From assembly GCA_964591175.1 (NCBI GenBank), contig CAZQAF010000006.1, positions 27,041-91,040 on the forward strand: a stretch of 64,000 nt of DNA, in the 5' to 3' direction. Below the pieces are notes generated by a model. The model was not told where the DNA came from. It made no database searches and saw nothing but the letters and a program-made list of their open reading frames with translations. Source of the stretch: UBA11574 sp964591175 (GTDB lineage Bacteria; Desulfobacterota; Desulfobacteria; Desulfobacterales; UBA11574). Both the position numbers and the translations under genes were made by a program. The number at the start of each line of letters is the position of its first letter. Position 1 is the first letter of the stretch. Shown piece by piece: positions 42,793 to 51,696 of this stretch.

Positions 42793-42885
42793 ATGACAAA
42801 ATTATTCGTTGGCGCAGCCTATTGCCAATAATAACATCAGAAAAAGGCTGGGAAAACCAGCGTTGATAAATACCGCGGAGGCGTT

Positions 42886-43248
42886 ATGGATAAACCGGTG
42901 CTGATAAAAAACGTCACTTTTTCGGAGCCCCATAATCTTGAAGAACTGGTGGCTTATGAAGATGGACGTGTTGTGAGCCGAACCTTCGCTCAAAATTCAT
43001 CCGTAAGTTTAACCTTGTTCTCATTTGACAAGGGAGAAGGGGTGAGCACACATACCGCGCCCGGTGATGCAATGGTACAAATATTAGATGGTGAGGCGGT
43101 CGTTAATATCGGCGGAAAAGAAATGACTGTCGCAAAAGGGCAGGTGGTTGTAATGCCGTCGGACGTCCCCCATTCCGTTACCGCTGAAAAGCGATTTAAG
43201 ATGCTGCTGACCGTGGTAAAAAGACCAAAAGGTATCCAGCCAATCTAA
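42886..43248 (+). CDS. Cupin-domain protein
   Basis: This is a single cupin: VSTHTAPGDAMVQILDGEAVVNIGG (motif 1, His and Glu metal ligands) and VVMPSDVPHSVTAEKRFKML (motif 2, His). It has 120 residues. A GGAGG before ATG 42886 gives a firm start. Small cupins of this kind often bind a metal and small acids; no function is assigned. It lies 94 bases after the NimA-like gene. Confidence 0.9.
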   Translation: MDKPVLIKNVTFSEPHNLEELVAYEDGRVVSRTFAQNSSVSLTLFSFDKGEGVSTHTAPGDAMVQILDGEAVVNIGGKEMTVAKGQVVVMPSDVPHSVTAEKRFKMLLTVVKRPKGIQPI

Positions 43249-43607
43249 ATGAAACCCAGGAACTCCGCTAGTTTTTGCAGCTCAATTCTTTTCAAAAACA
43301 GGCCTTCAGTAAATTTAAGGCCCAGATTTAATAATAGGATCTCTATCACACAAAACACCGTTTGATCCGTGCTAACCATTCCTATCTGCCCCTTTTCAAC
43401 ATCTATTTACTTTCATTGAAATCCTATTCGTTTTTGCTGGATACGAGAATGTTTCATTTCATCTAATTTCCTTCCGTGCCTTGACATTGTTGTTTGTATA
43501 ATTACAATAATTTATACAAGTTTGATAATATTGGCATTGTTGTTGCCGACGCTGCTAATAATTACACACCATTTTGATTTAGATAATATTCGAAGGAGAA
43601 TCATGAC
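43249..43607. other. AT-rich intergenic region with promoter-like signals
   Basis: About 360 bases without a gene. It has TTGACA (43481-43486), and just downstream the dyad TTGTATAA-N10-TTATACAA (43494-43519) that could bind a regulator of the PAS kinase gene. Confidence 0.55.
43494..43519. promoter_or_regulatory. 8-bp dyad upstream of the PAS kinase gene
   Basis: TTGTATAA and TTATACAA are perfect inverted arms with a 10-base spacer, 90 bases before the start codon and right after a TTGACA hexamer. It is a candidate repressor site. Confidence 0.45.
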
Positions 43608-44732
43608 ATGACGGTAAAAACGGATCGCGGCACATTAAAAAGAAAAATCATGGTTATGGAACAAGCGCTCGAGCAGGGCAGGCAATCCCGTAAGTCGGTA
43701 CGCGATGCCGAAAACACGGCAAGTGCGCTGTTAAATGCGACTTCGGAGTCCGCGATTCTTATCAATGCAAAAGGAGTCATTCTCGCTGTCAACGAAGCTG
43801 CGGTTCGCCGGCTGGGTAAGCTCAATGCCAACATCATCCGCAAGGATATAAATGATGTCCTCCCTGCGGATGCCGCGATGCAAATAAAACAAAAGACCGA
43901 TGAAGTCATCCGCACGGGCGACCCCGTTCGGTTTGAAAGTGAAAGTGACGGGCTGTCCTATGCCAATACGGTCTATCCGATATTTGACAGATCCGGGAGT
44001 GTCGAAAAGTTGGCGATTTACACAATGGACATTACCGATCAAAAACGGACCATGGAGGCGCTCAGGGAAAGCGAAGAAAGATTTCGGAGCATCAGCTCTT
44101 CAGCCCAGGATGCACTGATAATGATGAACAGCACCGGGAATATCTCCTATTGGAATGAGGCCGCCGAAAGAATTTTCGGGTATACGAGAAAAGAGGCCAT
44201 CGACAAGGACTTGCACAGGCTATTGGTTCCGAAAAAATACCTCGATATTTTCATGAAAGGGTTCAAGAATTTTAAAAATACCGGTCAAGGCAGCGCCATT
44301 GGAGAAACCATTGAAATGTCGGCACTCAGAAAGGATGGAACTGAATTTCCCATGGAGCTTTCCTTGTCTTCTTTTCAACTCCGGAATCAATGGTATGCTT
44401 TAGGTGTGGTTCGGGATATTTCCGATCGAAAGCTTGCAGAAAAAGAACGGCTTAAAAAGGAAAAACTGCACGGCGTAATCGAGATGGCCGGGGCTGCCTG
44501 CCACGAATTGAATCAACCCCTCCAGATCGTGTCCGGGTATTATGAATTATTACTAAATGAAATCCCGGCTGATCATCCTTTTATTGAAGAACTCAACCTT
44601 ATCAGAGACCAGATAGAAAAAATGGGCCGGATTACCCTAAAAATAATGAAGATCACAAAATACAGAACCAAGCCTTACATCAAAGGCAGCATGATCATCG
44701 ATATCGATAAATCTTCGGATACCCATGCATGA
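43608..44732 (+). CDS. PAS-PAS-HisKA sensor protein lacking the ATPase domain
   Basis: An N-terminal coiled segment is followed by PAS 1 (about 45-145, with KRTMEAL linker), PAS 2 (about 155-280, SYWNEAAERIFGYTRKEA) and a HisKA helix pair with the phospho-acceptor motif AACHELNQPLQI. The protein ends 90 residues later (374 total), so the HATPase_c domain is absent. It could still receive or pass phosphate through another kinase, or regulate by dimerisation. GAAGGAGAATC precedes the ATG. No response regulator is adjacent. Confidence 0.88.
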   Translation: MTVKTDRGTLKRKIMVMEQALEQGRQSRKSVRDAENTASALLNATSESAILINAKGVILAVNEAAVRRLGKLNANIIRKDINDVLPADAAMQIKQKTDEVIRTGDPVRFESESDGLSYANTVYPIFDRSGSVEKLAIYTMDITDQKRTMEALRESEERFRSISSSAQDALIMMNSTGNISYWNEAAERIFGYTRKEAIDKDLHRLLVPKKYLDIFMKGFKNFKNTGQGSAIGETIEMSALRKDGTEFPMELSLSSFQLRNQWYALGVVRDISDRKLAEKERLKKEKLHGVIEMAGAACHELNQPLQIVSGYYELLLNEIPADHPFIEELNLIRDQIEKMGRITLKIMKITKYRTKPYIKGSMIIDIDKSSDTHA

Positions 44733-44758
44733 GGAAATAAGTGGTTCCCGATATGCTA

Positions 44759-45073
44759 TTATTTTATTGAAATAATCACCTCTTCTTCTCTATGAATGAT
44801 GTTATTCGGTTTTGAAACCGTCTCTTTTTTTTGCAGGCAAATCCGTCTTAATTGATATCCTTCTTCCAGATGCTTGGCCAGAGATTCTTTGATATGTTGC
44901 TGAACATTGTGATGATTATAAAAGGATAGTTTTTTGCGAACGGCTACGGTCTCTTTGATCTCGCAATGATTCCCGGATGTATGCAAACGGTCTTCGACCT
45001 TGTTTCCGTCGGATAAAAAGATATGCGAGATCTCCTCCAGTCCTCTTTCCAATCGCTTGTGTTCCATTGACAA
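44759..45073 (-). CDS. Small hypothetical protein downstream of the ParA gene
   Basis: The 104-residue protein is hydrophilic and helical with many His, Lys and Glu (RLERGLEEISHIFLSDG, HHNVQQHIKESLAKHLEEGY, REEEVIISIK at the end). AGGA six bases before TTG 45073 suggests that start; ATG 45067 is the alternative. It starts 20 bases after the ParA stop, on the same strand, so it may be its partner, in the position where parB normally sits, but it has no ParB motif. Confidence 0.6.
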   Translation of the reverse strand: MSMEHKRLERGLEEISHIFLSDGNKVEDRLHTSGNHCEIKETVAVRKKLSFYNHHNVQQHIKESLAKHLEEGYQLRRICLQKKETVSKPNNIIHREEEVIISIK

Positions 45074-45092
45074 TGCCGTTCCTTAAGCTTTC

Positions 45093-46322
45093 CTAAAACT
45101 CCTCCTCATCGTCTAAAAAGGAATCCCTCGAATTTGCGGCAATCGCTTCGATCATCTGTGAATAATTGGATTGAGAAGCATACGCGGGAAGTTCCTCTGT
45201 TTCCGAGTCCTGCGGTTCATCATCGGAAAGCGCCGCCATCTCGGAGACAGTTTGTGCTGGTTCATCCTCGGAATATTCTTCCATCTCGGCGTCCGTCATA
45301 TCATCATCGTACAATTCCTCCGCTTCCGAGGCCGCCGGTTCATCATCTGAAAACGATTTTATCTCCGAGGCCGGTGGTTCATCCTCGAAATATTCCTCCA
45401 CTTCAGCGTCCGTCAAATCATCCTCAAACAATTGTTCCCTGTCTGAAGCCGGCGATTCCTCCTCAGGCAATTCCCGGGCAATATCGATATATTCCTCTGT
45501 CTTTTGTAAGATGTCTTGCGGTGCGCTTGAGTCATTGCGGTATTCATGCATGGGAGCTGCATCCAATCGAAGGATCTCATCTGCCAGATTTTCGTAATCC
45601 TCATGGCCGATGGAGTGTTTATCATAATCTCCCACCGGCAATCCAAAATCAGCGGTTTCTCTGAGACGGATATTGTATCGAATCACCGTTTCGAAAACAT
45701 TGCTTTGAAATTCCGCTTTCACCTTTTCTAAAACAATTCTGGAATAACGGGTTCTGCGGTCAAACATGGTAATCAGCGCTCTAGATCTAATGTCATGGCC
45801 GATTTTGTCTTTAAGCAAGATGATAATCTCCAACAGTTTTGAAACGCCGCGAAGAGAAAAAAGGCTCATATCGATGGGAATAATCACTTCTTCGGAGGCG
45901 CGAAGCGCATTGAAGCTCAGATGCCCGATGCTTGGGGGACAATCAATGACAATATAGTCATATTTTCCTTCAAGGGGCTGAATCGCCTGCAACAGTCTGT
46001 TTTCCCTGCCCTCCAGCCCGGAAAGTTCTTGTTCGAATGCACTGAGGATGATGTTCGAAGGCGCAAGATCGAAGTTTTCTCTAATGGACCACAAAATATC
46101 CTCGATTGCCAAGGGCTCATCTTTATTTGGCGTGACAACATCATATATGCTTTTTTCAAGTTCGCCGGGCTTTACGTTCAGTCCCATGGTAGCATGGGCC
46201 TGGGGGTCAAAATCGATAAGCAGCACCTTCTGACCTTTTAAAGACAACGAGGATGAAAGATTAATGGCCGTTGTTGTTTTGCCGCATCCGCCTTTTTGAT
46301 TCGCGCTCGCAATAACTCTCAT
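45093..46322 (-). CDS. ParA/MinD-type ATPase with long acidic tail
   Basis: The deviant Walker A (ANQKGGCGKTTTAINLSSSL, about residues 7-26), DFDPQAHATMGL, VIDCPPSIGHLSFNAL and PIDMSLFSLRGVSKLLE are those of ParA. The ATPase ends near 270. The last 135 residues are acidic, imperfectly repeated units (DDLTDAEVEEYFEDEPPAS, DDMTDAEMEEYSEDEPA) with a charged end. AAGGAGG before ATG 46322 sets the start. No parB or parS-like gene is next to it, so it probably positions a protein complex instead of DNA (inference). Confidence 0.88.
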   Translation of the reverse strand: MRVIASANQKGGCGKTTTAINLSSSLSLKGQKVLLIDFDPQAHATMGLNVKPGELEKSIYDVVTPNKDEPLAIEDILWSIRENFDLAPSNIILSAFEQELSGLEGRENRLLQAIQPLEGKYDYIVIDCPPSIGHLSFNALRASEEVIIPIDMSLFSLRGVSKLLEIIILLKDKIGHDIRSRALITMFDRRTRYSRIVLEKVKAEFQSNVFETVIRYNIRLRETADFGLPVGDYDKHSIGHEDYENLADEILRLDAAPMHEYRNDSSAPQDILQKTEEYIDIARELPEEESPASDREQLFEDDLTDAEVEEYFEDEPPASEIKSFSDDEPAASEAEELYDDDMTDAEMEEYSEDEPAQTVSEMAALSDDEPQDSETEELPAYASQSNYSQMIEAIAANSRDSFLDDEEEF

Positions 46323-46525
46323 GAATTTCCTCCTTTTATCCTTTTGGTGAATAAAGATTCTTTCATACATTAGACGAAATGATTTTTCAAGGAAAAATAC
46401 GATATATAGTATTTTTTTGCGGTTATTATACCAGTTATTGTATTTTTAACGTTATAACGATCGAGTTTTGTTATCGGATATGGGGATTGGCTGTCGAGAT
46501 TCTTGTTGTTTCAGTGATCAGGATT

Positions 46526-48388
46526 TTAAGAGGGGCAAAAAGGCGTTTTGGGACATACTGGGGCTGCATGGGACAGGCCGGTGTCATTTGCCGAAACTTC
46601 GAGGATCATTTTATCTTCAGAACCGAAATGATGGCAAAGCGTTTCGAAAATTTCAGCACCATGTTTAATGAAATAGCAATTCTTAAAAACACTGTGACCA
46701 ACCATGCCTTCGGCCGTCATATGGGAGAGCATGTCTTGAAGCGGTTTATAGAATTCTCCCACAAAGATTTGGGGCTTGTAGTAACCGATGCCGAGCTTCT
46801 TCTTAACAAACGTAATGGCGTTTTCAAGGTTTGTGCCGACACCGCCCTTGAAATAAATGTCGGCTTCGGTGGTTTCAGAAAGAATTTCCTGTCTTTCCAG
46901 TAAATCATTTCGGCCCAAATGGGCGGCGAAATCGACGTGTGAATAAATGTCCACCCCGGGAATCTTCCAATATACGGCGCCGCACAATAACCCGAGATCG
47001 GATGCTGTTTTGGATACAAAAGACATAATGCTTCCGGCGCTGCCGCCGGTCAGAATACCACAGATACCGCCGTGAAAATCCTTGAATGACTTGATACTGT
47101 CGATGATTTCTTTTTGAGTATCGGCATCGACGCTCCCTGCGGTACCGTATATTGCCGCCAATTTCCTCGAACTGAAGGCTTCATGGAATGACGGGATCAC
47201 CGAAGACCGCATAAAGAATCGCTTGTATAAGACCAGGTCGCCTTGCAAGGGGCTCTTCCAGAAAATCCTGACACCCATATCCTGGAGCGTATTCATAAAG
47301 ACGAGGTGTTCCGACTTGAAAAAGTATTCTTCTTCAGGGGCTCTTCTGAACGTCAGGTCGCTGAGAAGCCCGAGATCTGCGGCTACGATGAGATATGATG
47401 CAAGGCGACGGTTCGGGAAATCCTGCAGGATCAATGTGGTGTTGGATTTAAGCTCATGGAGCAATCGATCATATCGGTCATTCAGTTTGATGAATTCTTG
47501 CGCTTTGGTGTCATTCACGGCAAGGATGGTTTTATCGTTGACGGTCTCTTCGGTGTAAAGTTTTTCCAGCAGATCGCTGTTCAAGTCAATATAGTACTTT
47601 CTGTTGATGTTTTTTTGGGATGAAGCGGGTTTGTAAACTTCAAAGTGCGCGAGCTCTTTGACAAAGTCTTTTTCCCCGCCGACAAATTCGAGGTAGATGA
47701 TACCGTTGGTGTGCCGGCTGCCCACCCTCGCATCCGCGTGTTCCGGATCTAAAATATACATTTCGTTCTGCTGGGTAAAGAGCGTAGTATGGGTTATGAC
47801 GCCGCTTTCGGCCGGTACGATGACCTGATCCACCTTTTGTTCCGGCTGGACAAAATAGAGGTCTTCACGGGGGATTATTTTTTGAACGGCCGCCTTAAGA
47901 TATGAAGGTGTCAGCACTCTGGGGTTGGGAAGATGTACAAAAGGCATTACCGGTACCGCTAAAATGCCTTCTTCAAGCACCCTGGTTCCTTTCGGGACAA
48001 TGATGATGCGATTTGAAATCAGGTTGATGAGTTCCTGTGCCGTATATTTGAGTTTGGGATTTCTCAAATAAATCTTGCTGACTTTAAGGCCGGGTATCAT
48101 TAACCGGTCAATGGTCAGGCCCATGGCATATTCGGGGATATAAAACCAGAATTTCGCTTCATAGACGACCTTGTTCCCCTTGAGTTCAAAAACGCCTTGC
48201 TTCTCCTGATTAATCCCGAGCCTGGCTTTTGTACTGTGCAAATCCGTAGTCAGGCAATCCTGATGACATAAAAAATACTCCATTTGCTCATCTTCAAGGT
48301 CTACGGTGACTTTGGCAATAACCGCTGTGTCATCGGCATGAATGATTTGTTCGATTTGACAATCAGGACTTTCATTTAAGGACATCAT
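46526..48388 (-). CDS. Large unknown protein ending in a LOG/lysine-decarboxylase-like Rossmann domain
   Basis: About 400 N-terminal residues match nothing I know (mixed beta, PKGTRVLEEGILAVPVMPF, LTPSYLKAAVQKIIPRE). From about residue 413 the text YGTAGSVDADTQKEIIDSI, GICGILTGGSAGSIMSFVSKTA, GLLCGAVYWKIPG, LLERQEILSETTEADIYFKGGVGTNLE follows the LOG/TIGR00725 nucleotide-binding fold, with R..I..E and GGxGT kept. LOG enzymes cleave nucleoside monophosphates. The spacing GGSAGSIM departs from the family PGGxGTxxE in its first loop. ATG 48388 follows GGAG; an earlier ATG at 48427 lacks a site. Confidence 0.7.
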   Translation of the reverse strand: MMSLNESPDCQIEQIIHADDTAVIAKVTVDLEDEQMEYFLCHQDCLTTDLHSTKARLGINQEKQGVFELKGNKVVYEAKFWFYIPEYAMGLTIDRLMIPGLKVSKIYLRNPKLKYTAQELINLISNRIIIVPKGTRVLEEGILAVPVMPFVHLPNPRVLTPSYLKAAVQKIIPREDLYFVQPEQKVDQVIVPAESGVITHTTLFTQQNEMYILDPEHADARVGSRHTNGIIYLEFVGGEKDFVKELAHFEVYKPASSQKNINRKYYIDLNSDLLEKLYTEETVNDKTILAVNDTKAQEFIKLNDRYDRLLHELKSNTTLILQDFPNRRLASYLIVAADLGLLSDLTFRRAPEEEYFFKSEHLVFMNTLQDMGVRIFWKSPLQGDLVLYKRFFMRSSVIPSFHEAFSSRKLAAIYGTAGSVDADTQKEIIDSIKSFKDFHGGICGILTGGSAGSIMSFVSKTASDLGLLCGAVYWKIPGVDIYSHVDFAAHLGRNDLLERQEILSETTEADIYFKGGVGTNLENAITFVKKKLGIGYYKPQIFVGEFYKPLQDMLSHMTAEGMVGHSVFKNCYFIKHGAEIFETLCHHFGSEDKMILEVSANDTGLSHAAPVCPKTPFCPS

Positions 48389-48666
48389 AATGCTCCGATA
48401 ATATGGGACCGACTTAAGTTCCGTCATTTAATTTAGATATTAATGATATCACAAAGCGCCATTTCTATCAATTGACTATCTTTGCCAGAATTTTAGGTAT
48501 CCTTCTGTCGGTTTGATTTTTCTGAAATATTTGATATGCTGTTTATGTATCGGGATCGTTCGCCATCATTTTCACTTCTCGAGAGCAGCCGCGGTGACGG
48601 TCAATGGTTTTTCCGATTTTGCCGCACATTGCCGGCGATTTTGTTTGTGCTTAAGGACATAAAATC

Positions 48667-48979
48667 ATGAATATCACACACCTGAAATTAAGAGAAATAC
48701 AAGCCCCTATTGTCCAAAATCGTGAAAGACGTTTGGGCCAAGGATGGCGCACTAAACATCAAGATGATCAAAGAAACCGACAGGGAGTTGTTTTTTGACG
48801 TGACATATTGCGGATATGCCCGGATTTATGAAAAAATGGGGCCTGTTTTGTCGTGCATCCGGGATTTCTCATTTATAACCGGATTTAACCCGCAAATCGA
48901 ATTAAACAGAACCCAGACCATTATGGAAGGCGCGAAATACTGTGATTTTCGTTTTAAAAAAGTAACATTTTCAGTATGA
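48667..48979 (+). pseudogene. Decayed L-2-amino-thiazoline-4-carboxylate hydrolase-like gene
   Basis: ATG 48667 opens MNITHLKLREIQAPIV in one frame. The family C-terminus continues in the next frame (SKIVKDVWAKDGALNIKMI, FITGFNPQIELNRTQTIMEG, AKYCDFRFK) to TGA 48979. The Cys, Arg-Thr and CDF residues typical of the family end are present. Full-length members are about 160 or more residues; here about 104 codons remain in two frames, so a frameshifting internal deletion near 48710 has removed the middle. I judge it inactive. Confidence 0.65.
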
Positions 48980-49137
48980 TGAGCACTCAATCCAAAACCA
49001 TCCTGGTTCTGATCCTGCTCGGAGCGGTTGATGTTTTAATTCCGATACCCATTATCGGTTTGATCTTGATTTACGTGGTTATCCAAAAGCCTCCATGGTT
49101 TCAGGATCTTGTCAAAGACATTTACCGGCTTCAATAA
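48976..49137 (+). CDS. Small membrane protein, 53 residues
   Basis: MMSTQSKTILVLILLGAVDV, then LIPIPIIGLILIYVVIQKPP: two short hydrophobic stretches with Pro breaks and a hydrophilic end (WFQDLVKDIYRLQ). Its ATG overlaps the stop of the decayed hydrolase gene. There is no strong ribosome site, so translation may have depended on coupling to that gene. I recognise no named family. Confidence 0.5.
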   Translation: MMSTQSKTILVLILLGAVDVLIPIPIIGLILIYVVIQKPPWFQDLVKDIYRLQ

Positions 49138-49172
49138 AGCGATTTCGAACGAATACGGATCAGCGTGGCGAT

Positions 49173-49433
49173 GTGGGACCCAGTGATACGAAACAGGAGA
49201 AGAAACGATTAAACATTTTGTTTTGGTGTATTTCTCCGATTCTGTTTCTCGTTTTTCTGCGCCTTTACTGGATGCTTTTTCAATTTGTATACGGCACCTT
49301 ATTTCTTTTTCTTTTGGGAAAACAATTTAAAGGGATCATTGCCGTGGTCGCGTTGGTTTCGTCGATACTATTTAGCGGCTTTACCTTTTCGTACATCTAC
49401 AAGCAATTCAAAAAACACCTTATCGACGGATGA
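49173..49433 (+). CDS. Small two-helix membrane protein
   Basis: The frame from 49095 overlaps the previous gene, so I place the start at GTG 49173 (86 residues), without a clear ribosome site. The protein is mostly two membrane helices (FWCISPILFLVFLRLYWMLF; GIIAVVALVSSILFSGFTFSY) with basic ends (KQFKKHLIDG). The function is unknown. It may form an operon with the 53-residue protein 36 bases before. Confidence 0.5.
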   Translation: MGPSDTKQEKKRLNILFWCISPILFLVFLRLYWMLFQFVYGTLFLFLLGKQFKGIIAVVALVSSILFSGFTFSYIYKQFKKHLIDG

Positions 49434-49498
49434 CGAACTTTCAATTGTTGCCTCAAAAATAGTCCGGTTTACGGCATATAACATAAGGCGGTATCAAA

Positions 49499-50536
49499 AT
49501 GCCTGAAATATTAATTACCAGAAAAGTGTTCAGAGATGCCGTAGATCTATTGGAACAAGAACGGCACACCGTTGACATCAACGACACGGACAGAATTCTG
49601 CCGACCCGTGAACTGATAAAACGCGCGCGCGGAAAGGCAGGCCTTGTTTGCCTGCTCAACGACAAAATCGACGCGTCGGTTATGGACGAACTGCCGTCGA
49701 TTAAGGTGATTTCCAATATTGCCGTGGGGTATGACAATATCGATATTGCCGGAGCAACCGAGCGAGGCATCATGGTGACCAACACGCCGGGCGTGCTCAC
49801 GGAAACGACGGCGGATTTGGCGTTTGCGCTGCTGGTCAGCGCTGCGCGCAAAGTCCCGGAAGCGGATCAATACACAAGGGGGGGGAAATTCAAAAACTGG
49901 CAGCTCATGCAGGTGCACATGGGGGTGGACATTTATGAAAAGACACTGGGCATCGTCGGGATGGGCGCTATCGGACAGGCCGTAGCCAGAAGAGCAAAAA
50001 AAGGCTTCGACATGCGAATCGTTTACCATAGTTCATCCAGAAATGAAAGAGCCGAGAAAGAATTTGAAGCAAAATTTGCAGCATTCGAGGAACTCCTTGC
50101 CGTCAGTGATTTTATCAGCATTCACGTTCCCCTGACGAAGAAGACAAAACATATGTTTTCTACCCAGGAATTTAAAAAGATGAAACATACCGCCATTCTG
50201 ATCAATACTGCCAGAGGACCGGTGGTGGATGAAGCGGCCCTGGCCGAAGCCCTCAAGGACGGTCAGATCAGAGGTGCGGCACTGGATGTGTTCGAAGAAG
50301 AGCCTGCCGTTCATCCGGGACTTATCAAACTTAAAGAAAACGTGGTCTTGACGCCTCATATCGGAAGCGCTTCCATTGAGACAAGACTCCGAATGGCAAA
50401 AATGGCGGCTTTGAATATGGTGGAAGCCTTGAAAGGAAACCGTCCGCCCAATTTGGTCAATGAAGCGGTGAACCAAAGGAAAAATCTTGCAAAGGAAAAT
50501 AAATGGAATCAAACACATTCGCCCGTAAAAAAATAA
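49499..50536 (+). CDS. D-2-hydroxyacid dehydrogenase (glyoxylate/hydroxypyruvate reductase-like)
   Basis: VISNIAVGYDNIDIAGATERG, NTPGVLTETTADLAFALLVSAAR, the NAD(P) loop GIVGMGAIGQAVARRA, and the catalytic Arg (INTARGPVVDE), Glu (EEEPAVHPGL) and His (VLTPHIGSASIETR) are all there. It has 345 residues. It reduces glyoxylate or similar 2-oxoacids with NAD(P)H. Its stop overlaps the start of the DUF4389 gene by 34 bases, so they are co-transcribed. Confidence 0.94.
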   Translation: MPEILITRKVFRDAVDLLEQERHTVDINDTDRILPTRELIKRARGKAGLVCLLNDKIDASVMDELPSIKVISNIAVGYDNIDIAGATERGIMVTNTPGVLTETTADLAFALLVSAARKVPEADQYTRGGKFKNWQLMQVHMGVDIYEKTLGIVGMGAIGQAVARRAKKGFDMRIVYHSSSRNERAEKEFEAKFAAFEELLAVSDFISIHVPLTKKTKHMFSTQEFKKMKHTAILINTARGPVVDEAALAEALKDGQIRGAALDVFEEEPAVHPGLIKLKENVVLTPHIGSASIETRLRMAKMAALNMVEALKGNRPPNLVNEAVNQRKNLAKENKWNQTHSPVKK

Positions 50537-50802
50537 TTATCCGTCTGCTCTATACCGTATTCTTTTTTATTGTATTTGAAATTCTGAAAATTATCATCCA
50601 GGTTTCCGTTTTATTTCAATATGTTTATCTTCTGATTTCAAAAACATACAACAATCCGGTCAGAAATTTTACAAACAAGGTTTCGATTTATGCCTATAGG
50701 GTGTTAAGATACGTAACCTTGAACGAAAACGAAAAGCCGTATCCGCTTCATGATTTTCCCGAAGAAATTGAGTTGCCGGAGGGAGAAGTGTTTTTCGAAT
50801 AA
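50503..50802 (+). CDS. DUF4389 small membrane protein
   Basis: The 99-residue protein begins with a helix IIIRLLYTVFFFIVFEILKI, followed by VLFQYVYLLISKTYNNPVRN with FTNKVSIYAYRVLRYVTLNENEKP, the DUF4389 pattern of small lipid-associated or lipase-maturation-like proteins. It has an acidic tail. It starts inside the end of the dehydrogenase gene and ends 4 bases before the convergent phoU stop. The function is unknown. Confidence 0.82.
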   Translation: MESNTFARKKIIIRLLYTVFFFIVFEILKIIIQVSVLFQYVYLLISKTYNNPVRNFTNKVSIYAYRVLRYVTLNENEKPYPLHDFPEEIELPEGEVFFE

Positions 50803-50806
50803 AGTT

Positions 50807-51466
50807 CTAAAAATTTTCATGTCGGACAATTTCGCCGTTTACCAGGTAGATAACCTCTTCGGCAATGTTGGTGGCATGGTCGGCAATGCGTTCGAGATGA
50901 CGGGAGATTAAGAGCAGGTTAATCAAATGCTCTCCCTGTTCGGGATTTTTTTTGACGGCATTTTTCACCATTCGGTGAACGTCACCGTTCATCTTATCGA
51001 CCTCATCATCAAGGATGCATACCTTTGCGGCGATATCCGTATCCAGATTTACCAGGGCATCCAGACTTCTCTTTAGCATGAACTGCGTCTTGGCCAGCAT
51101 TTCGGAAAAGTCAAAATCAAAGCCAAATCGTTGTTTTTTCTTTGAAAGATAGTTTATGCCGCGTGCGATATTTACGGTTTCATCGGCGATTCTTTCCAGG
51201 TCGTTGTTGATTTTGATGACGGTGGTGATAAAGCGAAGATCCACGGCAACCGGCTGATATAGCGCCAGAATTTTCAAACAATCTTCCTCGATATCGACTT
51301 CCATCTCGTCGATTTCATAGTCTCCGTTGATGATCTTTTTTGCAATGACGGCGTCTCGAGTTTCAATTGCTTTAATGGATAGTCGAACCCGATCTTCCAC
51401 GATGCCGCCTAAAGAAAGAATCTTCTTTTTTATTTTTTCCAACTCTTTATGAAAATGTTTGGTCAT
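50807..51466 (-). CDS. phoU: Phosphate signalling protein PhoU
   Basis: PhoU is a two-fold helical repeat protein that links the Pst transporter to PhoR. Motifs are GGIVEDRVRLSIKAIETRD, DEMEVDIEEDCLKILALYQPVA with DLRFITTVIKINNDLERIAD, and the second repeat LLISRHLERIADHATNIAEEVIYLV. It has 219 residues. It stands apart from pstSCAB, which are not in the window. It converges with the DUF4389 gene. ATG 51466 is preceded by GGTAAC. Confidence 0.95.
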   Translation of the reverse strand: MTKHFHKELEKIKKKILSLGGIVEDRVRLSIKAIETRDAVIAKKIINGDYEIDEMEVDIEEDCLKILALYQPVAVDLRFITTVIKINNDLERIADETVNIARGINYLSKKKQRFGFDFDFSEMLAKTQFMLKRSLDALVNLDTDIAAKVCILDDEVDKMNGDVHRMVKNAVKKNPEQGEHLINLLLISRHLERIADHATNIAEEVIYLVNGEIVRHENF

Positions 51467-51696
51467 AATGTTACCTTCATGAAATAACGACGTTTTCTAC
51501 TTTAAAGCAGGAAATCGGTGTTTTAAAAACCAAATCCCTAAAGATCTAAATAAGCATACCATATCTTGAAAAGAATTGTCAGGAGAATATTTAAGGGCTT
51601 GAAATAATAGATTCCCATGGGTTAATATAATATCAATTTCGCGGAATCAGAAACGATCAATAACAATAACGCATCTGAATGCAAAGGAGCCTTCTC

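Noticed and set aside
45134..45664. Plus-strand frame opposite the acidic tail of the ParA gene
   Set aside because: It is an antisense product of the repeated acidic codons (RRPSYHHR-type repeats) and has no family match; the minus-strand ParA is certain.
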